In this document: piece by piece, positions 1 through 6,515 of the stretch
Numbering within the stretch: position 1 is the first letter of the stretch
Layout of the letters: every line of letters begins with the position of its first letter
Virus record (IMG/VR): IMGVR_UViG_3300032334_001433
Span: 62,001 to 126,000 of that record
Reading direction: 5' to 3' (one strand)
DNA length: 64,000 nucleotides
Source of the DNA: a virus
Program-made: the position numbers and the translations under genes
Notes under the pieces: model-generated
The model's database searches: none
The model's input: the letters and a program-made list of their open reading frames with translations, nothing else
Told to the model about the DNA's origin: nothing

Positions 1-2
1 AT

Positions 3-1238
3 AATAAAGATCTTCAACGAGCAATTAAACTTGCGCTTGATCCTTTGATTAGTTTTTACATTCGCAAGATTCCATCCTATACTGCAAAAGGCAAAAAAAC
101 TTTGTCTTGGGCAATGGATCAAATTGAGAATGAACTGGCTACTCGTAATGTTACTGGCCATGCCGGTATTGACCTATTGACTAATGTATTGGAATCATTA
201 AATGAAGCAAACGCCAGCGTTATTGAAAAAATCATCAAGAAAGATCTTCGATGCGGAGTATCTGAGGCAACAGCAAATAAAATCTGGCCAAAGCTTGTCT
301 CAACCTATCCGGTTATGTTGGCTTCTGGATTCGAGCAAAAACTTGTCGACAAAATTAAATTCCCTGCGTACTGTCAGTTAAAATTGGATGGTATGCGTTT
401 TAACGCAATTGTGCGTAACGGCACAGTAGAATATAGGAGCCGAAATGGCCGAGAACTTTCTATTCCGAGTAAGTTGTTTAGTGACGCAATACTCAAACTT
501 GCTAGTTATTATGGTTCCGATTATGTGTTTGATGGCGAACTACTTGTTGTAGATTCTGCAGGTAAACCGTTAGATCGTAAAACAGGCAACGGTATTCTTA
601 GCAAAGCTGTTAAGGGTACTATGTCTGATAAAGAAGCGACAATGGTTCGTGTAACATTATGGGATGCAATTCCTTTTACTGCCTTTCAAATAGGCAAATA
701 TACTACACCGTATAACGATCGCTTTATGGAATTGATACAAAATATTGATTTCCTTAAAGGTGCATCTGCAATAGGACATCTTGTAGATATTGTGTGGACT
801 AAGGAAGTTAATAATCAGTATGATGCACAAAAGATTTTTGAGAAGTTTCTTGCTGAAGGTCAAGAAGGAACTATCCTAAAATCCAAGACAAATATCTGGG
901 AAGACAAACGTTCTAAAGAACAGATCAAGTTTAAAGGCGAACTCGATTGCGATCTTAAAGTTGTTGATTGGGTTGAAGGTACAGGTAAAAATGTAGGTCG
1001 TCTCGGAGCACTTGTATGTGAATCCGAAGATGGCAAAATTCAAGTGAATGTTGGATCAGGATTTACTGATGATGAGCGAGATTCAATTGGTAAAGATGTT
1101 ATTGGTAAAATTGTGTCAGTAAAATATAATGCTCGTATTAAGGATCGTGGCGATAATGTTGAACGATTGTTCTTGCCAATTTTTATTGAGCTTCGTTTAG
1201 ATAAAACAAAAGCAGATATGGAAAATAAAATCAAATGA
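3..1238 (+). CDS. gp30: ATP-dependent DNA ligase, 5'-truncated by window edge
   Basis: Seals nicks in phage DNA during replication and recombination through a covalent ligase-AMP intermediate. The adenylation motif KLDGMR is visible, with its nucleophilic lysine codon at about 381-383. Further nucleotidyltransferase motifs follow: FDGELL, EGTILKSK and the QIKFK motif V, then a C-terminal OB domain. The reading frame is open to the left window edge, and the residues before the TTG at 45 (ending in LALDP) continue naturally into the conserved helical N-terminal domain. The TTG is therefore not the start and the gene begins outside the window. Length and order match T4 gp30-type ligases. It overlaps the next gene by 4 bases (ATGA). 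Confidence 0.95.
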   Translation, partial: NKDLQRAIKLALDPLISFYIRKIPSYTAKGKKTLSWAMDQIENELATRNVTGHAGIDLLTNVLESLNEANASVIEKIIKKDLRCGVSEATANKIWPKLVSTYPVMLASGFEQKLVDKIKFPAYCQLKLDGMRFNAIVRNGTVEYRSRNGRELSIPSKLFSDAILKLASYYGSDYVFDGELLVVDSAGKPLDRKTGNGILSKAVKGTMSDKEATMVRVTLWDAIPFTAFQIGKYTTPYNDRFMELIQNIDFLKGASAIGHLVDIVWTKEVNNQYDAQKIFEKFLAEGQEGTILKSKTNIWEDKRSKEQIKFKGELDCDLKVVDWVEGTGKNVGRLGALVCESEDGKIQVNVGSGFTDDERDSIGKDVIGKIVSVKYNARIKDRGDNVERLFLPIFIELRLDKTKADMENKIK

Positions 1239-1405
1239 AAAAATGGTCTGTTAAAATAGAAGAAGATCCTGAAACAGGAGAAGCTATACTAAACTTTCCT
1301 TTTGATTTTTTAGAAGAAACAGGTTGGAAAGAAGGCGATACTCTTATATGGGAAGATCTTAAAGATGGCACTTGGGCTTTAAGTAAAAAAGGTGATAAAA
1401 ATTAA
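1235..1405 (+). CDS. Small AbrB/MazE-like conserved phage protein (56 aa)
   Basis: A short reading frame whose ATG overlaps the ligase stop (ATGA), so it is probably translationally coupled. The protein has a LEETGWKEGDTLIWEDL stretch followed by a short WALSKK strand. This resembles the swapped-hairpin AbrB/MazE fold: beta strand, LGxxxGD-type turn, beta strand. Small proteins of this look are common in marine T4-like phages, where the function is unknown; DNA binding or antitoxin-like roles are only inference. It overlaps the next gene by 14 bases. Confidence 0.7.
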   Translation: MKKWSVKIEEDPETGEAILNFPFDFLEETGWKEGDTLIWEDLKDGTWALSKKGDKN

Positions 1406-1949
1406 TATCTTTTATCTACATAATGACACTATTGAATGTGCAAAACTACATACCGACAAGCATGTCGTAAAAATGATTCTTGAATATGCCCAGCTTCTTT
1501 CTACTGCCCATCGTTTTCTCGATGGTATTCTTTATGTGGGTCGTTCAGCATCTGGACGAAAGAAAACTTCATATATTCTTATGGATCAGCGTGATTCTGT
1601 TCTTTATGCTTCTACTCATATCAATCATCCTTCAGCTATTTGGGTAAGAAAGTCAAAAGAAAATTATATTTGGCTATCTAATATGTTAGTTGCACTATGT
1701 GGGGAATATACATATAGATATGGGAAGACACATAAAGTAGAACGAGACGGACTTTGCTTTGTTTTGCTGAAAAATATTCCAAAAAATATTGGTAATCAGG
1801 GCTGGTCAGAACCTACTCCTGCAATGCCTGATACATATAAAGTGGATGCAAATTCCATTAAATCATATATAAATTATTACGTAGGTGCAAAGCAACATCT
1901 TGCATCATGGAAAAAACGAGAAAAACCTGATTGGTACATTTATGCCTAG
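1392..1949 (+). CDS. Conserved phage protein with DKHVVKMILE motif
   Basis: 185 aa starting at a GTG inside the end of the previous gene. The start is chosen because the family begins with a short hydrophobic NIFYL strand just before DKHVVKMILE, and the next ATG would remove both. Recognisable blocks are DKHVVKMILEYAQLLSTAHR (residues about 22-41), NHPSAIWVR, EYTYRYGKTHKV, AMPDTYKV and a terminal W-rich tail. This family is widespread in phages and I recall it sometimes labelled pyrimidine-dimer glycosylase-like. I cannot confirm catalytic residues, so the biochemical role is left open. DNA repair would fit the ligase neighbour. Confidence 0.75.
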   Translation: MIKINIFYLHNDTIECAKLHTDKHVVKMILEYAQLLSTAHRFLDGILYVGRSASGRKKTSYILMDQRDSVLYASTHINHPSAIWVRKSKENYIWLSNMLVALCGEYTYRYGKTHKVERDGLCFVLLKNIPKNIGNQGWSEPTPAMPDTYKVDANSIKSYINYYVGAKQHLASWKKREKPDWYIYA

Positions 1950-2196
1950 TTATACTTTAAAATGTTTAGATTGTGAAACTGTTTTTGATGTTTTATGTTC
2001 ATATGCATCTCGACCAGAACAACAATGTACTAATTGTCAGTCAACAAATCACGAATCTATTATTGGTGCTCCGGCACTAGGAGATGCTGTTCGTCTAGGT
2101 GTAACTAAACCAGATGGCGGCTTCAAAGAAGTCTTATCTAAAATTCATTCAAATAACTACAAAAGTAACTTAGGAGATAAGTTATCTAGGAGTTAG
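1942..2196 (+). CDS. FmdB-like zinc-ribbon protein
   Basis: 84 aa starting at the ATG at 1942, which overlaps the preceding stop. An in-frame upstream start at 1885 would add residues with no family likeness. The MPSYTLKCLDC start and the two CxxC pairs (CLDC and CTNC, about 25 residues apart) form the FmdB-type zinc ribbon found in many phages, sometimes labelled putative regulatory protein. The C-terminus is polar and unstructured. A nucleic-acid-binding or regulatory role is inferred from the fold only. Confidence 0.75.
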   Translation: MPSYTLKCLDCETVFDVLCSYASRPEQQCTNCQSTNHESIIGAPALGDAVRLGVTKPDGGFKEVLSKIHSNNYKSNLGDKLSRS

Positions 2197-2254
2197 ACTT
2201 ATATTATGAGGGTGGGATAGAAATATCCTAAATATAAACTAACCGAGACTTTGC

Positions 2255-3025
2255 ATGGCGACTAAACGTTCAAACAATACGACAGCGGCGTATTCTGAAA
2301 ACTTATCAACAACTAAAGATCATAAACAAGGAACAAGAACAAATAATACTTTAAAATTGAGATTAGACGATCTCAAAACTTTTGCTCCGTTAACGGATAA
2401 TCAAAAGGATTTCTTTAATGCATATAAAAGAGGTGATTATTTTGTAGCATTGCACGGAGTTGCAGGTACAGGTAAAACATTTATTGCATTATATAAAGCA
2501 TTAGAAGAAGTACTAGATAAAAGTAATCCTTTTAATAAGATTATTATAGTACGTTCTGCAGTACAATCAAGAGAAATAGGCCATCTGCCTGGAGATGTTT
2601 CTGAAAAAATGGAAATCTACCAGCAACCATATCGTCAGATATGCGAAACATTTTTCGGCCGTAAAGACGCTTGGGATAGATTAGAAGAACAAGGTCACAT
2701 AGAATTCATTTCAACAAGTTTCATTAGAGGCATGAGTTTCGATGATGCAATCATCATTGTAGATGAAATGCAAAATATGAATTTTGAAGAGATTGATACT
2801 GTAATGACTCGCGTAGGATACCGATCTAAAATTATTTGGTGCGGTGATTATAGACAAACCGATTTAAGAAAAGCTGGCGATAAAACAGGAATTTTAAAGT
2901 TCTTCGATATTGCGGCAAAGATGCAAGCATTCACTCGTATAGAATTTACTGCAGATGACATTGTTCGTTCATCACTAGTAAAAGACTATATCTTAGCAAA
3001 ACTTGATTACGAGGACAATATATAA
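2255..3025 (+). CDS. phoH: PhoH-like P-loop ATPase
   Basis: 256 aa PhoH-family ATPase, a hallmark gene of marine phages. Walker A GVAGTGKT lies at residues 68-75 and Walker B AIIIVDEMQ at about 165-173. Sensor-like GDYRQTD follows, then the terminal EFTADDIVRS typical of the family. About 45 polar residues precede the ATPase core. PhoH proteins are ATPases with an RNA-related helicase/nuclease link in bacteria; the phage role is unsettled. The start ATG follows a 58-base gap with no strong promoter, although ATATAAAC at about 2230 weakly resembles a late promoter. Confidence 0.92.
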   Translation: MATKRSNNTTAAYSENLSTTKDHKQGTRTNNTLKLRLDDLKTFAPLTDNQKDFFNAYKRGDYFVALHGVAGTGKTFIALYKALEEVLDKSNPFNKIIIVRSAVQSREIGHLPGDVSEKMEIYQQPYRQICETFFGRKDAWDRLEEQGHIEFISTSFIRGMSFDDAIIIVDEMQNMNFEEIDTVMTRVGYRSKIIWCGDYRQTDLRKAGDKTGILKFFDIAAKMQAFTRIEFTADDIVRSSLVKDYILAKLDYEDNI

Positions 3026-3070
3026 CGTATTAATTATGTCTCATGCGAATAACAATTATAAGGAGACAAA

Positions 3071-3709
3071 ATGGCTGACAGTTTTGATTTTAATTTTACA
3101 GAGGATCATCTAAGACATCTATTGCCAAAAGTTAAAAATATCTCAGAATGGTATACTGCAATTGTAGAAACACTTCCGCAGTATGATATTTACGACATAG
3201 GTAGAGTTGCGGCATTTATTGCCCAGTGTGCTCATGAATCGGGTGGGTTTACTCTTGTTCAAGAAAACTTGAACTATAGCGCAGATGGTTTGCAGAAAAT
3301 ATTTGGGAAGTATTTTCCAAATCACGAAATTGCTGCTCAATATGCAAGACAACCTGAAAAAATTGCTAATAGAGTGTATGCAAACAGAATGGGTAATGGA
3401 GATGAGGCAAGTGGCGATGGTTGGAAATATAGAGGACGTGGTCTAATTCAACTAACAGGAAAGTCTAATTATACAAAATGCTCAGAAGCATTCTTTGATG
3501 ATCATACTTTGTTAGACAATCCCGATATATTATTACAACCATACTATGCTTTAAATTCTGCATGCTGGTTCTGGAATGCAAATAATTTAAATGAATTAGC
3601 TGATACTCAAGATTTAAAAATGATGACTAAAAAAATTAATGGCGGTTTTATTGGTCTTGAAGATCGTATTGCCCATTACAATCATGCGGTGGACGTATTA
3701 CAAGGATAA
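3071..3709 (+). CDS. GH19 chitinase-type endolysin
   Basis: 212 aa glycoside hydrolase family 19 protein, expected to cut the glycan strands of host peptidoglycan at lysis. The first catalytic Glu is in CAHESGG (H55, E56) and the second candidate Glu is in VQENLNYS (about E65). The family block WKYRGRGLIQLTGKSNY and the late segment LNSACWFW follow. There is no signal peptide, so release would need a holin; the candidate holin is on the minus strand at 11650-12237. A good AGGAG ribosome site lies 6-7 bases before the ATG. Confidence 0.9.
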   Translation: MADSFDFNFTEDHLRHLLPKVKNISEWYTAIVETLPQYDIYDIGRVAAFIAQCAHESGGFTLVQENLNYSADGLQKIFGKYFPNHEIAAQYARQPEKIANRVYANRMGNGDEASGDGWKYRGRGLIQLTGKSNYTKCSEAFFDDHTLLDNPDILLQPYYALNSACWFWNANNLNELADTQDLKMMTKKINGGFIGLEDRIAHYNHAVDVLQG

Positions 3710-3712
3710 TTG

Positions 3713-4372
3713 ATGATATTTAATCATGTTAAGGTGAAAGAGTTTGAAAAATTAGAGCAAGTTACCTTACCAAATGGTACAAGGCATTACGTAACACCGA
3801 AGGGCAAAAAATATCCTTCGGTGACTACGGTTCTTGGTGCTCAAAGCAAACAAGGTATTCTCGAGTGGCGTAAAAAAGTCGGCGAAGAAGAAGCAAACCG
3901 GATTTCTCGTGCAGCTACAAGTCGAGGAACTAAATTGCATACGCACGTTGAAAATTATTTGAACAATGTAAATGCAATAGATTCAATGTCAATGTTTCAA
4001 AGAGAATTATTTGACAGTATTCTTAATGATTTACATAGAATTGATAATATTCATTTGCAGGAAGAAAGATTATACTCGGATCATTTGCGAATGGCGGGTA
4101 CAGTTGACTGTATTGGTGAGTTTGATGGCAAATTAGCAGTCATTGACTTCAAAACTGCAGGTCGACAAAAGGAAAAACAGTGGATTCATAGCTATTTTAT
4201 GCAATGCGCGGCATATGCAATCATGTATGAGGAAAGAACCGGCATTCCAATCAACAAATTGGTGGTATTGATAGCAGTAGAAGGGGATTCTCCTCAAGTT
4301 TTCATTGAAAAACGTGATAACTGGGTCGCAGAGCTGCTAAAATGTCGGGATTCTTACGAAAATGGACAATAA
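3713..4372 (+). CDS. PD-(D/E)XK exonuclease, Cas4/MGME1-like
   Basis: 219 aa from the ATG at 3713; a TTG one codon earlier is less likely. The N-terminal YPSVTTVLG and the RGTKLHTHVE helix are followed by the nuclease core GTVDCIGEFDGKLAVIDFKTA with the D and D-x-K catalytic positions, then a Q-containing helix (MQCAAYAIMY). This layout is the one annotated as exonuclease in T4-like marine phages and related to the RecB/MGME1 superfamily. Probable roles are host DNA breakdown or recombination end processing. The gene ends just before a strong promoter. Confidence 0.85.
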   Translation: MIFNHVKVKEFEKLEQVTLPNGTRHYVTPKGKKYPSVTTVLGAQSKQGILEWRKKVGEEEANRISRAATSRGTKLHTHVENYLNNVNAIDSMSMFQRELFDSILNDLHRIDNIHLQEERLYSDHLRMAGTVDCIGEFDGKLAVIDFKTAGRQKEKQWIHSYFMQCAAYAIMYEERTGIPINKLVVLIAVEGDSPQVFIEKRDNWVAELLKCRDSYENGQ

Positions 4373-4376
4373 AAGC

Positions 4377-4405
4377 TTGACATTTTTCTAAATTTCTGTT
4401 ATAAT
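4377..4405 (+). promoter_or_regulatory. Consensus sigma70-type promoter
   Basis: TTGACA at 4377-4382 and TATAAT at 4400-4405 are both exact, with a 17-base spacer. It begins 4 bases after the exonuclease stop and lies 20 bases before the next ATG. It should be read by unmodified host RNA polymerase, i.e. an early gene promoter, and may also feed the tmRNA gene downstream. Confidence 0.9.
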
Positions 4406-4425
4406 ATATAAAATAGGAGAAAAAA

Positions 4426-4722
4426 ATGAAAAAACTACTTTTTCTAGCAATTTTTGCATTCACAGTTTTGGCAAATGCTCAATGGCACCACAGACATTGG
4501 GAGCCAAGGACAGTTATTGTTGAACGCAGTGATTGGGTAGCACCACTAATTATCGGTGGTATTGCCGGCGCAGTAATTGCAAACCAAAATCAACCACAAC
4601 CTGTGGTTGTTCAACAGCAACCAGTAATTGTACAACAACCTCAAACCGTTTGTACTGACTGGAAAGAAATTCAAACACCTGATGGCAAAATTTATCGCGA
4701 AAGAAATTGCTATCAACGATAA
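4426..4722 (+). CDS. Exported small protein with glycine-zipper-like segment
   Basis: 98 aa with a clear signal peptide: MKK, then a hydrophobic run, then ANA-Q as the likely cleavage site near residue 18. The mature part has a hydrophobic Gly/Ala segment (LIIGGIAGAVIA, about residues 41-52) like glycine-zipper envelope proteins. A repetitive QPVVVQQQPVIVQQP stretch follows, then two cysteines near the C-terminus. It is likely periplasmic or membrane-attached in the infected cell. AGGAGA lies 6 bases before the ATG. The function is unknown; early expression at the envelope could suggest a role in superinfection or lysis control, which is speculation. Confidence 0.8.
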   Translation: MKKLLFLAIFAFTVLANAQWHHRHWEPRTVIVERSDWVAPLIIGGIAGAVIANQNQPQPVVVQQQPVIVQQPQTVCTDWKEIQTPDGKIYRERNCYQR

Positions 4723-4736
4723 AATTATATACTTAT

Positions 4737-4826
4737 GATCTCGGACACGGCTAGGCTGTGCAATTAGACAAGATCCCGCTTCTTAGTGGGTACGGGAGGG
4801 CAGATCTCCCTAAGTATATTTTTATT
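4737..4826 (+). other. Structured leader or acceptor-piece pseudoknot region upstream of tmRNA
   Basis: This segment can form several stems: GATCT 4737-4741 with AGATC 4771-4775; CACGG 4746-4750 with CTGTG 4756-4760; CCCGC 4775-4779 with GTGGG 4786-4790; GGGAG 4794-4798 with CTCCC 4806-4810. AGATC 4771-4775 can instead pair with GATCT 4803-4807, which would exclude the first and last stems. It is either the 5' part of the tmRNA acceptor piece or a separate cis-regulatory leader. I looked for the glutamine-riboswitch core (GGAAGUAGG-like) and did not see it. Confidence 0.4.
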
Positions 4827-5058
4827 GCTGTATGAAGCAAAGAGAAAAGTGTTCTGGACGCGGGTTCGACTCCCGCCAGGTCCACCATAAAGAGTATTGT
4901 TCGCACCAAATAATAGCGAAAAAAATAGTGGCGTAGTTCCGGACTATGGATCATTAGCAGTATTCTTTATAATGGGCCTGCCCTGGTTTCGACAGAGCAA
5001 AGAGTAACAGAGTGGACAGCACATCAGCAACGATGTAAAAAGAAGAAAAACCGTAAAC

Positions 5059-5091
5059 GCAAACGACGAATTGTTCGCATTAGCAGCCTAA
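5059..5091 (+). other. tmRNA tag reading frame, ANDELFALAA-stop
   Basis: GCA AAC GAC GAA TTG TTC GCA TTA GCA GCC TAA encodes ANDELFALAA, preceded in the final tag by the alanine charged on the tmRNA. The resume codon GCA and the start GCAAACGACGAA are identical to the E. coli tag region. The C-terminal ALAA is the classic ClpXP/ClpAP degron. The phage tag should therefore direct products to host proteases. Confidence 0.92.
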
Positions 5092-5108
5092 ACACTGCTT
5101 AGGGTTTC

Positions 5109-5139
5109 GGTAGGTTTCCTCGTAACAGAATAACCTACC
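5109..5139 (+). repeat. Hairpin repeat copy 1 (end of tmRNA coding piece)
   Basis: GGTAGGTT 5109-5116 pairs perfectly with AACCTACC 5132-5139 around a 15-base loop. The same 8-bp stem followed by AATAT recurs at 5617-5648 with a different loop. No U-run follows, so it is not a typical intrinsic terminator. It may be the 3' structure or processing signal of the tmRNA coding piece. Confidence 0.75.
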
Positions 5140-5165
5140 AATATGTTTAACAACAGGAGAAAATT

Positions 5166-5603
5166 TTGATTAAAAAACTTGTACTTGTAGCAGCACTCAT
5201 CGGTGCAGCAACTGTAGCACAATCTACAGAAGTTGGTATCAATGGTGGTACTAACATTAGCTCAAGCGAAAATGTTTGGGGCGTAACTATCGGTCGTAAG
5301 ATCGGTTTTGCGGATGTAACCGGTGGCTTTACTCGCAATATTTCATCAGACACATATAGTGTCGGTACTTACAAAACTCTTACAAAAATTGGTCCAGTAT
5401 CAGTTGCAGTAAAAGGAAGTGGTGCATTTGTTGATAACAAAGTTGATCCAGATGGATATGCAGTAATTGTCGGCGCAGGTGCTTCAGTGCCTTTGGCAAA
5501 TAAGCTATCCGCTACTGTAGACTATTCCTATCAAGCAGGCCAAGATGTTATCAAAGCACAAAATGGTAGCAGAATTACTGCAGGTGTAAAACTTAGTTTC
5601 TAA
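5166..5603 (+). CDS. Small outer-membrane beta-barrel protein
   Basis: 145 aa starting at TTG 5166, seven bases after an AGGAG site; no in-frame ATG is placed better. A signal peptide (MIKKLVLVAALIGAATVAQS) precedes alternating amphipathic strands rich in G, S, T, V and aromatics, and the chain ends in KLSF with a terminal Phe, the outer-membrane barrel signature. The size suits a barrel of about eight strands. It is flanked by the two copies of the GGTAGGTT/AACCTACC hairpin. Phage outer-membrane proteins are unusual. Possible roles are receptor masking or envelope change; none can be shown here. Confidence 0.75.
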   Translation: MIKKLVLVAALIGAATVAQSTEVGINGGTNISSSENVWGVTIGRKIGFADVTGGFTRNISSDTYSVGTYKTLTKIGPVSVAVKGSGAFVDNKVDPDGYAVIVGAGASVPLANKLSATVDYSYQAGQDVIKAQNGSRITAGVKLSF

Positions 5604-5616
5604 GTTATAGAGGTTT

Positions 5617-5648
5617 GGTAGGTTGACCAGCATAGCAAATAACCTACC
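5617..5648 (+). repeat. Hairpin repeat copy 2 (after outer-membrane gene)
   Basis: GGTAGGTT 5617-5624 and AACCTACC 5641-5648 around a 16-base loop, followed by AATAT as in copy 1. It lies 14 bases after the stop of the outer-membrane protein gene and before the next ORF. The stem and the 3' AATAT are conserved between copies while the loops differ, which suggests selection on structure. Confidence 0.75.
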
Positions 5649-5671
5649 AATATTAATTACATATACGAATA

Positions 5672-6202
5672 ATGAAAACTTATACAAAACCATTTCTATT
5701 ATTTCTATCCACACTATTATTGATAACAGTATTTGTTCAAGTAACAACAGAAAAATTAAATAATTTAAGAGAATCAAAGTTTAAGGATAGTGATATAACC
5801 GTCGCCGTAAGGGAACAACAATTAGATTGCCTGGCACATAATATTTACTATGAAGCAGCAACAGAACCATTTGAGGGCAAAGTTGCAGTTGCTCAAGTAA
5901 CACTTAATAGAGCAGCATCTAGCAAATTTCCAAATGATATTTGCAAGGTAGTATATCAACGCAATATTATTTACGATAAAGTAATTTGTCAATTTAGTTG
6001 GTACTGCGAGACTTCTGCAAAAGCAAAACCAATTTATGCCGCAGCATATAAAGAATCATACGAAGTCGCAAAGAAAGTTCTTTTAGAAGGATTTAGATTA
6101 AAGAGTCTAAATGATGCCATGTATTATCATGCCTCATACGTGTCTCCTAATTGGAATAAACAACAAATTGCAAAAATTGGCAACCATATCTTTTACAAAT
6201 AA
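5672..6202 (+). CDS. SleB-type cell-wall hydrolase, membrane-anchored or exported
   Basis: 176 aa. An N-terminal hydrophobic segment (residues about 7-24) acts as signal anchor or signal peptide. It is followed by a Hydrolase_2/SleB domain: CLAHNIYYEA with the predicted catalytic Glu at 61, then VAVAQVTLNRA, FPNDICKVVYQ and QFSWYC. Four cysteines suggest a periplasmic fold with disulfides. It would cleave peptidoglycan from the periplasmic side. Together with the GH19 enzyme at 3071 the phage has two wall-degrading enzymes in this region, one with its own export signal. Confidence 0.82.
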   Translation: MKTYTKPFLLFLSTLLLITVFVQVTTEKLNNLRESKFKDSDITVAVREQQLDCLAHNIYYEAATEPFEGKVAVAQVTLNRAASSKFPNDICKVVYQRNIIYDKVICQFSWYCETSAKAKPIYAAAYKESYEVAKKVLLEGFRLKSLNDAMYYHASYVSPNWNKQQIAKIGNHIFYK

Positions 6203-6205
6203 ATT

Positions 6206-6514
6206 ATGATTAAATTACCTACACTACAAAATGTTATTGAATACTGCAAGACTACACTAACAGTTGCAACTGCAGAAACTATTGCTTGGATTGGTATTGT
6301 ACTAATTCATGCAGCAACAGTACCGACAATGATTTCATTAATGTCTGGTCTATCAGATAAGATGCCCCCTGTAGATTTTGTCCTATTTGTTTGGGCTGGA
6401 TTGTCTCTTCTATTTGCCCGAGCAGTAATTCTCAAAGATATGTTGACTATTGTTACTATCGGAGCAGGATTTATTGTACATTCTTGTTTTCTTGCCCTAA
6501 TACTATTTAAATAA
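6206..6514 (+). CDS. Small membrane protein with three predicted helices
   Basis: 102 aa with three hydrophobic segments at about residues 22-45, 56-74 and 77-100. The start lies 3 bases after the previous stop and the gene is followed 1 base later by heme oxygenase, so it is in the same transcript. I do not recognise the family. A conserved-looking MPPVDFVLFVWAG stretch and a single His in each of two helices are visible. A link to heme handling is suggested only by position. A holin-like role is an alternative given the wall hydrolase upstream. Confidence 0.65.
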   Translation: MIKLPTLQNVIEYCKTTLTVATAETIAWIGIVLIHAATVPTMISLMSGLSDKMPPVDFVLFVWAGLSLLFARAVILKDMLTIVTIGAGFIVHSCFLALILFK

Positions 6515-6515
6515 A

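Larger units (their letters stand above)
4741..5143 (+). ncRNA. ssrA: Circularly permuted two-piece tmRNA (acceptor piece then coding piece)
   Basis: Rescues stalled ribosomes and tags the nascent protein. The acceptor piece comes first: T-stem/loop GCGGG-TTCGACT-CCCGC, acceptor strand 4877-4883, then ACCA ending at 4887. After an 86-base intervening segment the mature coding piece starts at 4974. Its GGGCCTG pairs with CAGGTCC to give a 7-bp acceptor stem containing G-U at the third pair (4976 with 4881), the alanine identity element. D-domain CTGGTTTCGAC follows. Helix P2 is supported by AGAGCA 4994-4999 with TGTTCT 4850-4855 and by ACAGC 5016-5020 with GCTGT 4827-4831. ACATC/GATGT at 5022-5037 fits PK1. 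The tag ORF is at 5059-5091. Acceptor-first order is the permuted form known in alphaproteobacteria and some other lineages. Outer boundaries (acceptor 5' end, coding 3' end) are uncertain. Confidence 0.92.

Noticed and set aside
4723-4810. Glutamine riboswitch upstream of ssrA
   Set aside because: The conserved GGAAGUAGG and CGUUC-like cores are not visible. Kept only as an unclassified structured region.
4850-4887. 3' half of a tRNA gene (T-arm and CCA)
   Set aside because: No D-arm or anticodon arm lies upstream. The partner strand is at 4974-4980, which fits a permuted tmRNA and not a tRNA.
4751-4954. 67-aa minus-strand ORF
   Set aside because: Lies wholly across the tmRNA acceptor piece and intervening loop; an accidental frame.
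4968-4973. TATAAT directly before the tmRNA coding piece, as a promoter
   Set aside because: No -35 hexamer at 16-18 bases and too close to the mature 5' end at 4974 to start it. More likely part of the removed spacer.
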